Source: Pelagophyceae sp. CCMP2097 (Eukaryota > Sar > Pelagophyceae). From it: a stretch of 34,666 nucleotides of DNA. A program made the position numbers and the translations under genes. This document shows, piece by piece, positions 19,138 through 29,818 of this stretch (position 1 is the first letter of the stretch; the number at the start of each line of letters is the position of its first letter). The DNA is taken from contig MU657180.1 in the NCBI GenBank assembly GCA_026770575.1, positions 588,587 to 623,252 of the forward strand, in the 5' to 3' direction. The notes beneath the pieces are model-generated. The model saw nothing but the letters and a program-made list of their open reading frames with translations, was not told the DNA's origin and did not search any database.

Positions 19138-19350
19138 GAATGCCCACGACCGACAGAGAAGCCCACGAGGCTTGAGGAGCCCACGACCGACAACCAGGGA
19201 AGCCCACGAGCAAGAGATGCCCACGACCGAGACTAGAGAGGCCCACCGACGACCAGGGGAGCCCAAGAGATACAACCAGAGAGCCCACGAAGAATGACCA
19301 TTGACCAGCGAAGTCCACGACCCAGAGATCCCCACGACCGACGCGCCCTC
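19138..19350. repeat. Degenerate minisatellite, AGCCCACGACCGA units
   Basis: About ten units of 15-25 bp with the core GCCCACGACCGA or GCCCACGAG follow the KCTD-kelch stop codon. The array probably lies in or beyond its 3' UTR. Confidence 0.75.
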
Positions 19351-19656
19351 TTTCGCGCGAGCCCGCTCGTCCGGCGCGCATGTAACCACGATTCGTTGCA
19401 CGCGCCGCCGCGGGGCCGGCGCTGCTCCACCGCTCGGAGGCAGGGCGAGGTCGGTGCCGGCGGGCATCCGAGTCGGAAAGAATTTGAATCGGGTAGTTCG
19501 GCGATAGGTTTCTTGGACGCAGGGTGGCCGGTACTATGGCCCTCCAGCTCGGTGCGTTTCAACGGCCGACTTTGCCGCCGCCAGCCCGGCGTAGGCGACC
19601 TTGACGAACTCCTCGGCGGCGATGAAGCGCGGCCCGGCGGGGGGCGAGATCGTTTA

Positions 19657-19776
19657 GATTATTCGAAATGGGAGTACCTAAGCGACGACGGCGACGCCGA
19701 CGCCGAGGCGCAAGCGGAGACACCGGAGCAGAAAGCGCTCTGGCAGCGCATGGTCGCCGCGTGCGTGAAACGCTAA
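19657..19776 (+). CDS. Possible terminal exon, acidic DYSKW protein
   Basis: After GATCGTTTAG, a plausible splice acceptor ending at 19656, the frame encodes DYSKWEYLSDDGDADAE and about 20 further residues ending VAACVKR and TAA. DYSKW-type segments with an acidic run occur in several eukaryotic cochaperone-like proteins, but I cannot assign a family. No convincing upstream exon was identified. Confidence 0.3.
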   Translation, partial: DYSKWEYLSDDGDADAEAQAETPEQKALWQRMVAACVKR

Positions 19777-20678
19777 ACGCACGCGCAGACGGCGGCGGCG
19801 GCCCCCTTTTGAGACTAGCGCGCTCGCCGCGGCCGCGGCCGCACGCGCCGCCGTTGCGCCTTTGCGACTGCCGCTTTGGTTAGGTCGGGCCTCGGCGGCG
19901 ACGAGGCGGCCGACGACGCGGTCGACGAGTGGCGGGTGGTGCACGCACCGTTTGTGGCAGTGCGCGCCTCTCCGTCCGTGACGTGCGTCCTCCCGAGACC
20001 GAATTGGCTTTCTAAAGAGGCCTTTTGCGCAGGTCGAAGCTCGTCAGCGTGCGGCGGCCGGGCGACGTCGTGCGCGTCGATTATACGTTGGAGGCGCTCT
20101 GGGCCAAACTCGACGGCGGCGGCCCGCGTCCGAGAGTTCCGAAGAAAATAGGCTTGCGGACCGAAAACGACGCCCTCGCGGACCGGCGCCGCCCTCGCGG
20201 GCCGCCGCCCTCGCGGACCGGCCCTCAGCGCCGCGCTAGGCGAGGTTGGCTGGATGCTGACGCATGGTGCCGAGCTGGGCCTTGGCGCGCTCCTCGAGCC
20301 CGTCTGAGGCCGCGCAGAGCTCACGCACGGTGTGGAGCTCGGTTTGGGCGCGCTCCTCGAGCCCGTCTGAGGCTGCGCAGAGCCCCCGCGCAGAAAAAAA
20401 CTCGCGCGAAACGGCCCGCCCGCGTGGCTCGAAGCATCTGCTTCGACGGCCGCATTTGTTATGTATATAGGTTTTGTCCCGACTGTATTGAAAGTATGCA
20501 CACGCGCCTTCGCGCCGGGGGCTAGCAGCCGTCGCCGCCGGCGAGCTTGAGGCACATTGTGGAAGGGAACATGGCAAGCATGTTTATTGTGACGCTGTAC
20601 ACCTAGTGTGATCGTCACAGAGCACACCCACCCGAAGTGTATTCGGGCCGGCGTCTCCCCCGGCGGTCTTCTCTGGCG
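19777..20678. other. Coding-like scraps, no gene model
   Basis: Two weak candidates lie here. On the plus strand, 20044-20160 encodes a protein-like stretch (VRRPGDVVRVDYTLEALW). On the minus strand, 20236-20390 encodes two repeats of LCAASDGLEERAQ-type helix, caused by a direct repeat of about 45 bp at 20285-20388. Splice phases do not join into a gene that I would defend. Confidence 0.35.
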
Positions 20679-23398
20679 TCATCCGTCGCCTTTTCTCGAT
20701 GCGGTGCCCCGGCAGACGCGGGTGCAGACGAGGCCCGTGCCGATGAGGGCGATGGACGCGTAGGCGTACGTATCCCGTTTGTCCCAGTGCTTCTTCCGGT
20801 CCTGCGCCTCGGCCTTTTGGTCCGGCCTAAAGCGCCGGCGTCGGAAGCCAGCGGAGAGACCCCCCGGGACGCCGACTCGAGACGTATCTCTGTCTTCTTC
20901 GGGACGCCGACTCTCCGTCGTATCTCCGTCTTTGTAGGGTCACCGGAACGCACAGGAGAGGCAGCGTGAGGAGGGAGAGGAAGCTGAGGGCGTAGGAGAG
21001 GGCGAAGGAGTATGCGACGACATTTCGGAAGGAAGGGGCATCCTCCAAGTAATTGGTCGCGTCGGATAGGTCCGGCTTAAAGAGTCCAAAGAGCTGATTC
21101 GAAATCGCAGAAGCCACGGGACCGCCGAGGTTCGAAGTCGTCGTCAGCAGGCCGTAGACCAAGCCTTCGTCGCCACCCTCTGCCATTTCCACCTAGGGCG
21201 CGCGTCGTCGAGCGACTTCGAGGCGTCTCCAAAATTTTGGTCGAGGCGTCTCCAAGATGACGTACGATGACGAACGTCGAGACTACAAAGTGCGCCGCTG
21301 CCGGAATCTCCACCAAAACAGTCTCCCCCAGGTAAAAGTACTGGTTGCGCACGATTCCAAACACGGTAAGGAATACAAAGGGCATGTCGAGGAGGTTGAG
21401 CAACACTGTTGTAGTGAGGAGCATCTTGCGCCAGGAGACGGCCAGATACCGCGTCTTCACGAGATACAACCCAAAAGCGAACAGCCCGAGGCCCACGAGC
21501 GAGAAGCACGCGTTCTGCCTAAAACCCGGATTCACCAAGGCGGCGGGGCACACGGGGTTTCTCGACGGACGCGGACCCGCGCAGCGTCTTCACTTTCGCC
21601 CAGTGCTGCTTCACCTCGCCGCCCGCCGTCGTGGAGATGTTGCCCACGAGCGGCGTTAGGAACTGGTAGAGGATGACGTAGAGCATGGCCCTGGAGCGGA
21701 GGAGCTCCCACCTGCGCAGGAAGCATCGACGTGATCTCCGTGATATACAACCCTCGCTCAAATAGCACGTCGGGCTTCGTCTTTGGACGCGGCATCGGAC
21801 GTCGACTTTGCGTACTGTCGAAAGGATCTCCGCTTCTCGTAGCGCACAAACTCCCCCGACGCCGCGGGCGCCGCCTCGCAGTCGCGGCCCTCGTGGCCCT
21901 TGTCATTTCCGGATTCGTGGAGCGGGCTGGCAGTGACTTTTGGGCTGGCAGCGACTTTTGGGTCTAACTTTGCGTCGAAAAAAATGATTTTTTGCTCGTG
22001 CACGAGTAACCAGCTCACGGGGACCATCATCGCAGACGGAAGCGCGAAGATGCCCATGACGGCGGAGAAGGAGAGGCCCCACTCAAAGGAACCTAAGAAG
22101 GGGGCCGCATCGCGGTTGCTTCTGCTCTGCCGTCTGCGGTGCGGTTGCGAGTCGCCAGCCTCTCCGCGTCTGCCGCCGACGCTGGTTCGCGCCGTTGTAC
22201 TTCCACGAGTTCATGCAAAGCCCTACGAGCATGACGGCGCAGACGTTGCCCAGCGTGCGCACCAAGTACACAGTCGTCTGCGTCGAGCCACGAGTCGCCG
22301 CAGCCTCCGTCCGAGCCTGAAACGCGCATCCAGAAGGGCACCGTCCGAAAGGGCCTCGAAAATGATGCCTCGAAGCTCTTCCGTCTCTCTCTCGGCCCTT
22401 TGTTTCTTCGGCGCGGCCGCTCGCAATCGTAACTGTGAGGCCGTCGGCGGCGACGTCTGCGATGCAGTAGCCCACGGCGGCGAGCATCATCATCAGGGCA
22501 TACTCTCCCCCCTGCGTCGCCGCCGCGACGTTGCACGGTTCAGCGCTCTGCTTGGCGCCTGGCGAAGAGGCGTGATACGGACTCCCGGCCGTTAAAGACA
22601 CACCGTGCTTGGAAGCCGAGGCGTCGACCTTGACGTAGCCGTCGCCCGCTTCGTTGACGCACCAGTACGGGTCCGGCAGGGGCATCGCGGCGAGGACGAG
22701 GAGCGCTATGGTGCAGAGGCACCACCCGATAACCATGTACGGCTTGCGGCGGTAGCCGAAGATCGGGACGCAGTCGTTTATAGCGCCAAACAGGAACTTG
22801 AACGACCACGGCAGGACCAAAACCGTCGCCGCCGTGCTGTAGACGTAACTCTCCACGTTCAAGTACCTAAGCGCGGGTGAAACTCCGCAACGCCGAGGGA
22901 GCACCGCCCGCGGGGCCCCCGCACCGCCTCCGGGGCACGCCTCGGGCCACGCCTTCGTGGCCGCCTCCAGACGCCCTCTGGGTTGCCCTCTGGGCCTTTC
23001 TCGACAACGCAGGTTTCACCCGAGGAAGAAGCCGTAGACCGTTGAGGGTAAGCCACCGTAGATGATCCCAACAGCAAAGTACTGCAGGTAGAGCCTACGC
23101 AGGAACTGCGGGCCCGAAACGAAAAGCCGGGGCCGCGCCCCCCCGCGGGTGCCGGCTGAGGACCCGCTTTGCGCCGAAAAGACGAGGCGCCCCCTTTGGG
23201 CCCGACGAGGACGCACCCGTACGTCTCCTTGGCCGGCGCCCATCTCTTCGGCGGTTTGAGCGGCGGCGCGTCGATCTGCTTGACGGGCACGGCGACGACG
23301 GTTGGCGCGGGCGCGGGGCGCGGGGAAACGACGTCTGCCTCGTCGAGCAGAAAATCCCCTTCGTCGTCCACACCCGGCCGCCGCTCCACGCTCGACAT
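20679..23398 (-). CDS. BT1-family folate/biopterin-type membrane transporter
   Basis: Nine exons are inferred (descending): 23398-23217, 23094-23020, 22866-22425, 22316-22193, 22092-21816, 21711-21583, 21518-21266, 21192-20954 and 20826-20679. They give 622 aa with all phases consistent. BT1 hallmarks cross the junctions: YLQYFAVGIIYGGLPSTVYG, FKFLFGAINDCVPIFGYRRK, DVAADGLTV, NISTTAGG, CFSLVGLGLF, MPFVFLTVF, and EMAEGGDEGLVYGLLTTTSN. About 12 membrane segments are expected. Family members move folates or pterins; some plant members are plastidial. Introns are 122, 153, 108, 100, 104, 64, 73 and 127 nt. Numbers 3, 4 and 6 use GC-AG. Intron 3 is a multiple of 3 without stops, so retention is possible. 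Exon 5 of the list holds a duplicated SPKVxASP segment. Confidence 0.88.
20866..20932. repeat. Direct repeat inside BT1 intron 8
   Basis: GGGACGCCGACTC plus a CGTATCTCNGTCTT tail occurs at 20866-20896 and again at 20901-20932. Intron 7 has a comparable 15-bp direct repeat, TCGAGGCGTCTCCAA, at 21218-21232 and 21241-21255. Confidence 0.8.
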
Positions 23399-24281
23399 CC
23401 TGCGCGTGCACGGGTTGCGCATGCACCGGGGGCCGACCGACCCGCCGCACGTGGCGCCTGCGAGGGACTGAGCTCAGCAGAGGAGATCAGCAGAGGGACT
23501 CGGCGGGGCCCACGGACAGCCAAAGAAATCGATTCCAGATGTTTATGTTTTCGGCGAGCACTCTTTTTTGTCCTTGCTTGCTTAATATCCACCCTGGGTG
23601 GGGCTGTCCCAGGCGGGGATAACCGCCAAACCCGAGTCAAAGGTGGGCTTCCAGGCCCGGAGGCCCGGGTGCCCGTGCTTCGGAGAACGTTCTCGCGCAT
23701 GAAGCGCGCGTCTCCTCGCGCCGGTTTGGATGCCCAAAGCGCTTTGGCACTTCGGTCGTGTTCGGTGGGGTTGCCCTTAAATCCCTCTACAATTATTATT
23801 GTACCATCACACGTCAGAGCTCACTGCAGGAGAATGGGTTTCACCCTAACCCCGCCACGCGCGCAGTTCGACGCTGTTAAGGTTCGGGCCTTGAGCGCGT
23901 ATCCAAGTTGACCCTTCTTATTAACCGCTTCCAATGCGCCCAACGCGATTTCACAAGCCGCGACCTCGCACGGCCCGCAGGGCCCTCCGAGCATACGCTT
24001 CGAAATTGGCCAATCTCTCTGTCCCTTTCTCGCTCTCCCCTCTTCAACTGGCCGCGACGACCTGTCCGCGCGTCGGCGGTGCAGGCCCCACGTCGGCGGC
24101 GTGCATCGGCGGCGACCGAGGACGCACCGCAAAGCTCGCTATCGCGCCCTCGAAGCTCTGACGCTTTCCAATCGCGTTCGGTGCTTGGTTTGCACGGATA
24201 CTTAACAGCTGTATCTCTCTTCGGCGACAAGAGCGCAAGACTCGGCGAGCGGCGGTCGACCCGAGGCTTTTTCGCTCGGCG
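23399..24281. other. Intergenic with one repeat copy
   Basis: No gene is recognised. 23581-23690 is a minus-strand copy of the GGGTGGATCTTAAG repeat family, with its extended part (GGGCCTCCGGGCCTGGAAGC) matching 34063-34165. The rest has short ORFs only. Confidence 0.55.
23581..23690 (-). repeat. Interspersed repeat, long copy
   Basis: Read on the minus strand, this copy runs GGGCCTCCGGGCCTGGAAGC, then ACCTTTGA, GGGTTTG, CAGCCCCA, CCAGGGTGGATATTAAGC. It aligns with 34063-34165 over about 105 bp with a few differences, so the family is longer than the 35-bp core seen elsewhere. Confidence 0.75.
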
Positions 24282-24983
24282 ATGGCTGCGCGCTATGCGA
24301 TGGCTGCGCTTGTGATGGCACTGAGTCTCGGCGAGTTTCCCTTTGGCTTGCAGGCGGCGCTTGCACGTCCTCTGACGATGCGCGGTGCGAGGCGCGCAGC
24401 AGGCTGCACCGCCGTGACATCGTACAACGCCGCGTGGGTCTCGACGCGCCGACGCGGGGGGCCGCGCTGCCGCGGGGCGCGGGGCACTTTTCGCCAGAGG
24501 CGCGATGCCGCGGGGCGCGCCGAGCTTTGCGGCGGCGGCGGCGTCGGTCCGCCTCGTCGCGGACGATGCGTTTCATTTCCGGCGATTGCGAAGGAGCGCG
24601 AAACGACAGAAGCGTGGAGCAGAGCTGCCCTCGGAACCGACGTCGTACGAGGCACCCCCGGGGCACTCGCACCTGCAGCCGCGACGCACCCGGAGTCCGA
24701 GTCGCCTTTGGCCCGCCGTGGCATCCGAAGCACCGTCCAACGGACCGTCGAACCCCGTCGCGCGGCACGCCAGCCGAGCATCGGAGCGGCACCACGGCGC
24801 CTTCTCTGGGACCGTGCGCCGCCGTCCCCAAGAGCGCCCGAGCCGCATCGGGGAGCCCGGGAAGCCCCGTCGCAGAAAAAAACGTCGATTGCCTCGAGCA
24901 CCCCTTCTAGTTCAGTTCGAATTCTTTCGGCGCGTGCCGGCCTTTCGCGCCTTTCCGCGGGTGCGGTCCGGCACGTGCTTTAG
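24282..24983 (+). CDS. Hypothetical secreted or plastid-targeted protein
   Basis: The 233-codon ORF starts with a signal-peptide-like segment (MAARYAMAALVMALSLGEFP) followed by an Arg/Ala-rich stretch. The remainder is low in hydrophobic residues and no domain is recognised. Overlapping ORFs in other frames are almost as long, so the call rests on the N-terminus alone and could be wrong. Confidence 0.3.
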   Translation: MAARYAMAALVMALSLGEFPFGLQAALARPLTMRGARRAAGCTAVTSYNAAWVSTRRRGGPRCRGARGTFRQRRDAAGRAELCGGGGVGPPRRGRCVSFPAIAKERETTEAWSRAALGTDVVRGTPGALAPAAATHPESESPLARRGIRSTVQRTVEPRRAARQPSIGAAPRRLLWDRAPPSPRAPEPHRGAREAPSQKKTSIASSTPSSSVRILSARAGLSRLSAGAVRHVL

Positions 24984-25187
24984 CGCGAAAGTCGTCGCAG
25001 CGTCGCGCTAACACAGTCCGACTCCAAAATTTAGTTGCAGGATTCGAATTCGAATTTTGGCAACGACGCACCACTCAAACCAACGTACACGTGCAAGGCC
25101 AGCGCGAGTGTGCAGGTTGTCGGCGGCGTGTGGCGGCCGGCGCCGATGTCGCGGATGCACAACGGCGAGACTTAGAAATCGAAACTA
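24984..25187. other. Intergenic, no feature seen
   Basis: A short GC-rich spacer without a supported gene; it contains GATTCGAATTCGAATTTT, a small palindromic run, near 25042-25059. Confidence 0.5.
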
Positions 25188-25325
25188 CCCAGGGTGGATC
25201 TTAAGCAAGCAAACTATTCAAAAGCTCACGAGCTTTTGTTCGGTTCTTTCTCCCCCCTGCTCGTCCACGACACGCGTCGCGTAAGCCTTCCCCCCTCATC
25301 TTGCTTGCTTAAGATCCACCCTGGG
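25188..25325. mobile_element. 138-bp inverted-repeat element (MITE-like)
   Basis: Perfect 25-bp arms, CCCAGGGTGGATCTTAAGCA and five more bases at 25188-25212 and the complement at 25301-25325, enclose 88 bp. The interior contains CTGCTCGTCCACGACACGCG, shared with 8653-8682. Conserved family sequence continues outward on the right (TGGGGCTGGCCCA), so the true element end may lie outside the arms. Single arms of the same type occur at five other places in the window. Confidence 0.75.
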
Positions 25326-25340
25326 TGGGGCTGGCCCATC

Positions 25341-25722
25341 TTCCAAGGTATGGATTCTTCTCTTCGTCGACAGTCGACGCGTCGACTCGTCGGTGCCGGC
25401 AGCTGGACCAGGGAGCCCGACGTCGTTTGTTTCGAGGTCGGACGGAGGAGAGCCTCGGTTGGCAGTTCCATCGCCCGACGGCCGAAAGTATTCGAATACC
25501 GTACTCGAATACAGCCAAGCCGTCCCGCTTCATCCTGCGCTCCCGGGCGACCGCCCTCCTCTTCTTCGATGACCTTGAGGGCACGAGGCCCGGACCCTCG
25601 CCACTAACCCTGACTTTCCGCGACTGAATCTTGAAAACAGTGCGAGGGTTAGGATTCCAGAACCTATTCCCAACTCTCAGAGTAACGAATCTCACTCACA
25701 GTCTAACACTCAAGCTTCCGCC
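25341..25722 (+). promoter_or_regulatory. Upstream region of PiT gene
   Basis: No separate gene is recognised. A pair of GTATTCGAATAC-like inverted motifs lies at about 25490-25512. Position suggests that promoter and 5' UTR of the phosphate transporter lie here, but no TATA box is obvious. Confidence 0.3.
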
Positions 25723-27726
25723 ATGGCGTTCACGATCAAGTCTGCCATCCGCGGCTTCGTCGTCCTCGTCCTCCTCGCATGCTTGATGGAGTTCGCAGAG
25801 GCCGAGCGCAATGCCTCGTTTGACCGAAAGCAGTGGACCTGGTGAGTGACCCTCCCGGAGGTCTCTTTCTGTGCGGCGCGCCCCACGCCGCGCCCTGTAG
25901 GATGCTCGCGTCCGCGGGCATCCTCGCCGTCGCCGCGGCCTGGGGCATCGGCGCCAACGACGTCGCCAACGCCTTTGCCACGTCCGTCGGCTCGGGAGCG
26001 CTCTCGGTCAAGCATGCGATCATGCTCGGCGCCGTCCTCGAGCCCCTCGGCGCCGTGCTCCTCGGCATGCTCCAGCGTCCTACAACGCGTCACCGAGGAG
26101 GCGGAACGGTCCTTGAGACAGGGAATCCAGACTTCCGACGCCTCCCGGTCCCGACCCTCGAAACCTTTAGGCGGCAAGGTCATGGAGACGATGCGTGGCA
26201 GCATCTCCAACTACAAGTGCTACCAGAACAACCCGGCGCTGTTCATGTATGGCATGACTTGCGTCATCTTCGCCGTCGCCGTCTGGCTCGCGACGGCCAC
26301 GTACCTCAAGATGCCCGTGTCGACGACGCACTCGGCCGTCGGCGGCATCATCGGCATGACGCTGATGACCCGCGGCCGCGGCTGCGTCACGTGGAACTAC
26401 CGCCCGAACCAGTACTGCATCAAGTCAAACCAGGGCCAATACGGCGACTGCCAAGTCAGCACCATGGGCTGGGACAACTTCCCGTGGCTCACCGGCGTGT
26501 CCCAGATCGTCGCGTCGTGGGTGATCTCGCCGGTTTTCTCGGGCATCGCCTCGTCGGTCCTCTACTTTTTCACGCGCTACTGCATTATGGAGCGCTCGAA
26601 CTCGTACCAGATCGTGCTCTGCGTCTTCCCGTTCATCGTCGCGTTCACCTTCTGGGTTAACTACATGTACATCGTGCTCAAGGGCGCCAGCTCCTGGACG
26701 GAGATCCTGCACACGACGGGCCAGGTCCGCGCGGCCAAGGCCGGCGACCTCGCGCCGGCGGCCGGGTGGGGCGGCATGTTCGCGGCCATCGGCTTCGGCA
26801 TCACGATCTGCGTCGAGTACTTCATCGTGAAGGACATCTCGGCGAAGGTGGCGAACGGCACGCTCAAGACGCAGGAGGAGGTCCACTTCCAGACGAAGAA
26901 GCCGGAGTTCGAGGTTGACGTCGAGATGACCAAGGCGGAGCCCGACGCGGCGCCCGCGGCGGCTTCCGGGAACTTCGTCTCGCAGTCGATCAACATGAAC
27001 GCCCTCGCCTGCGTCACCGAGGGTACCGGCGATGGCAACGCGGCCATCGTCGCGCGCCTGCACTCCAAGGTCAAGTACTATGACCCGAAGACGGAAGAGG
27101 TCTTCAAGTACGTGCAGGTCTTCACGGCCATGGTCGACTCGTTCTCGCACGGTGCCAACGATGTGGCCAACGCCATGGGCCCGTTCGCCGCCGTTTATTT
27201 CGCCTGGAAGGACGGCTTCATCGACAAGAAGCCCGTGGCATCGAACGCCGACGCCAAGTGGATTCTCCTGCTCGGCGGCCTCGGCATGACGATTGGGCTC
27301 TCCACGTACGGCTACAAGATTATGCAGGCCATCGGTGTAGAGCTGATCGCCGTGACGCCGTCGCGCGGCTACTGCATCGAGCTCGGCGCGGCCTTTGTCA
27401 TCATCTACGGCTCGTCGCAGGGCTGGCCGCTGTCGACGACGCACTGCCAGGTCGGCGCGACGATCGCCGTCGGCCTCTTCGACGGCACGGGGTCGGTCAA
27501 CGGCCGCGAGGTCTGCATTATCATTCTTGGCTGGCTCGCGACGCTCCTTATCGTCGGGCTTATCGCTGCCATCCTCGTGGGCCCGGCGCCGGAGCCCATC
27601 AAGGGCATTCTTGAGCTCGACGGCAAGAAGTCCAAGGGCTACTGCGAGAACTACATCAACTGGAAGGTCCAGCAGTCCATCGGCCGCGGTAAGGAAGGCT
27701 ACTCGATCACCGTCCCCAAGAAGTAG
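25723..27726 (+). CDS. PiT-family (SLC20/PHO4) phosphate transporter
   Basis: Three exons, 25723-25841, 25901-26064 and 26171-27726, give 612 aa. Exon 1 encodes a signal-like hydrophobic N-terminus and ends before a GTGAGT donor. Intron 2 (26065-26170) must start with GC to yield GAVLLGGKVMETMRGSIS, the conserved family sequence. The two PiT signatures are GANDVANAFATS at about 57-68 and HGANDVANAMGPF at about 421-433. The PVSTTHSAVGG and PLSTTHCQVGA segments of the inverted-repeat fold are also present. Family members import inorganic phosphate with sodium or protons across the plasma membrane. A large cytoplasmic loop lies between the halves. Codon use is strongly biased to G/C-ending codons, as in a highly expressed gene. 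Confidence 0.95.
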
Positions 27727-28191
27727 GGCGGCGTGCCGCCTCGGATTGTCACCTTTAATCTTTCGTCTCTTTTGTACCCGGCCCGCCTCTCCGCTGCTCC
27801 CGGGATTCCGACGGACCCGCCTGAATTGACGTTTTGGTGTCGGCGCGCCGGAGCCCCGCACGGCAATGCAACGCCCCGGGGACCGCCCTGCTGACGGCTC
27901 GCATTGGACCGAAGAGACCCCAACAGAAGTCCCCTCTTCGGAACAAACTCAAAAAATAACTCGGCCTCAGGCCCCGGCTTCTCGATCGTCGTCCCCAAGT
28001 AGGCAGCGGCTCCGCGTCCTCCGATTTGAATCATAACTTAGTCTAAATGCATACGACGACAGGGCCGGCGTCCGTCGGCCACTGATAGATGCCGCGGCTG
28101 GGTGGAGGGTCGGGGTGCGTCGGACATCGTGAGGCAGCGCGGCCTTGTCGCGGGGTGTCCGACGTCGCGCACGAGCGCTGCGATCAAGCGT
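27727..28191. other. PiT 3' flank with relic of a second PiT 3' end
   Basis: At about 27976-28003 the sequence encodes FSIVVPK and TAG. It resembles the PiT C-terminus YSITVPKK at 27703-27726, with a similar following GGCRGYG-type stretch. This suggests a leftover 3' end of a tandem PiT copy. Otherwise no gene is seen. Confidence 0.4.
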
Positions 28192-29799
28192 TCACGGTTG
28201 GCAGCGCGTCGACCACGCGGTCCTATGATGCTCAAAGGCGAGGACCTCGGTCGTCGAGAGGTCGTTGTAGCCGTCGTTGTAGCCGTCGTCGTCGTCGTCG
28301 TCGTCGTTGCCGCGTGGCCTTCGCCCACCCATCACGATGATCCGCGGCTCTGCGACGTCGAGTCGAGCGGCTGCGCACCAAGCGCGCCCGACCTGCATGG
28401 CCGGCCCAGGCGCGAACTCCATCGTCGCCACATCGAGGAGCTCCGTCGAGGTCAACGCCGTAGATGACGAGTTCTCCCCGTCGATGATGAGGGCGTGCTG
28501 CGCTTCGACGGCTGCGCTTCGACGGGCACGGCCGCGCATCCAAAGCGCGCCGAGCTCATCGACGGGCCGGGCGCGAATGCCATGGTCCGGAGGTCGAGAA
28601 CCTCCGTCGTATTCAACCGCTCTGAACGGGATCCGCCACCGGCCACCAAGACGCGGTGCTCGTCGAGCGCGACAGCCGCGCATCCACTGCGTGGAATGGC
28701 CATGTCGGGCCTGGGCGCAAAGGCCATCGTGTCCAGGCTGAGGATTTCCGTGCTTGACAGTATAGACTCGCCATCGTGGCCGCCAACGACGAGGATTCTG
28801 CGGGCGTCGAGTGCGACGGCAGAACAATAGCTTCGTGCCGATTGCATGTCCGGCCCCGGCGTGAACGTGCGCGTCGAGAGGTGGAAGATCTCCGTCGTGT
28901 AAAATTCTTCGCCATCGGCATCCACTCCGCCCACCACAAGCATCCGATCTGCGTCGAGCTGAACGGCTGCACAGCCCCCTTGTGCTGTGACCATATTCGG
29001 TCCAGCTGTAAAGGCCATCGTCTGCGTGTCGAGCACTTCCGTCGTGTCATAGCTGATCGTGTCATCAGCTGATCCACCACCAAACACAATAACACGTCCT
29101 CCAACAGAAACGGCTGCAAACCAAGCACGTGTTTCGTTCATCTCCGGCCCCGACTGGAACGTCGCGTCGTCGGTCCACGGCCGCCCGCCGAACACGGCTT
29201 CCTCGAGGCCAAAGTAATCCAGCTCTTGGACCATCGCGTCCCGCGCGGCCTCGGGTAATGCGCGGATCGCCCTCTGCATGCACGGGCCGTCGGGAGGATC
29301 GCCGCGCATAAAGTCGAGGAGCATGCCGAAGCGCTCGCCGTCGCGGTCGATGAAGATGGAGCCGTCCAAAGGGTCCGCCTGCAGCATCGCGTCGCAGCGC
29401 CCGAACATGTGCCAGAGCATCGAGTCCTCGACCTTTGTCAGCACGGCCCTTGATGTTTCGAAGCGCGCGCCGCCCACGTTGAGCTTGACCACGTCGTCGG
29501 GCGGCGGCGCGGCCGCGCGCATGCGCTGCTGCAGCTCTTCTTAGCGCGCGAGCTTTTCGTCCGTGTCTTTGATAAAGTTCGCGCGGTCGTCCTCGAGCGT
29601 TTGCCGGCCGCTTGCGAGCTGGGCCTGCGATGGTCGAAGCGTCGCGGCGCCGCCAATCATGCAACGTCGGTTTCAAATGGCGTACCATCTCGGCGTCAAA
29701 GGCCCGCTCGAGGACGGCGATCGCAGAGGCGTGCGCCGTGTTCGTGCGCCGGACGGCCTCGAGCGCGGCGGTCAAATCGTTCGGGGAGAGGGCCGCCAT
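28192..29799 (-). pseudogene. KCTD-kelch paralogue, broken
   Basis: Exon 1 is 29799-29686 (38 codons), the 61-nt GT-AG intron is 29685-29625, and exon 2 begins at 29624. It aligns throughout with the intact copy at 17552-19090. A TAA at 29541-29543 replaces the glutamate codon of LAREEELQQ. A 14-bp tandem duplication (28497-28510 and 28511-28524) in the fifth kelch repeat shifts the frame. The C-terminal part ends in a GAC-repeat-encoded Asp run. An ORF from Met 29522 to 28452 still covers the BTB domain and most kelch repeats, so a shortened protein remains possible. Confidence 0.8.
28259..28315. repeat. GTC/GTTGTAGCC microsatellite
   Basis: Two GTCGTTGTAGCC units are followed by seven GTC triplets and a GTTG end, within the 3' part of the kelch pseudogene. 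On the minus strand it encodes seven Asp plus a GYND repeat. Confidence 0.85.
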
Positions 29800-29818
29800 C
29801 GTCGCGTCGCTCTCTCTC

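Noticed and set aside
19138..19350. CRISPR-like array
   Set aside because: Units are degenerate, have no constant-length spacers, and the DNA is eukaryotic; it is a minisatellite.
19815..20627. 270-codon minus-strand ORF
   Set aside because: Low-complexity Arg/Ala/Ser/Pro composition; neighbouring frames look more protein-like and no frame gives a consistent gene.
26425..27861. 478-codon minus-strand ORF opposite the PiT gene
   Set aside because: It is the mirror of a strongly G/C-ending codon gene; composition is Arg/Asp/Glu/Gly-rich and no domain is present.
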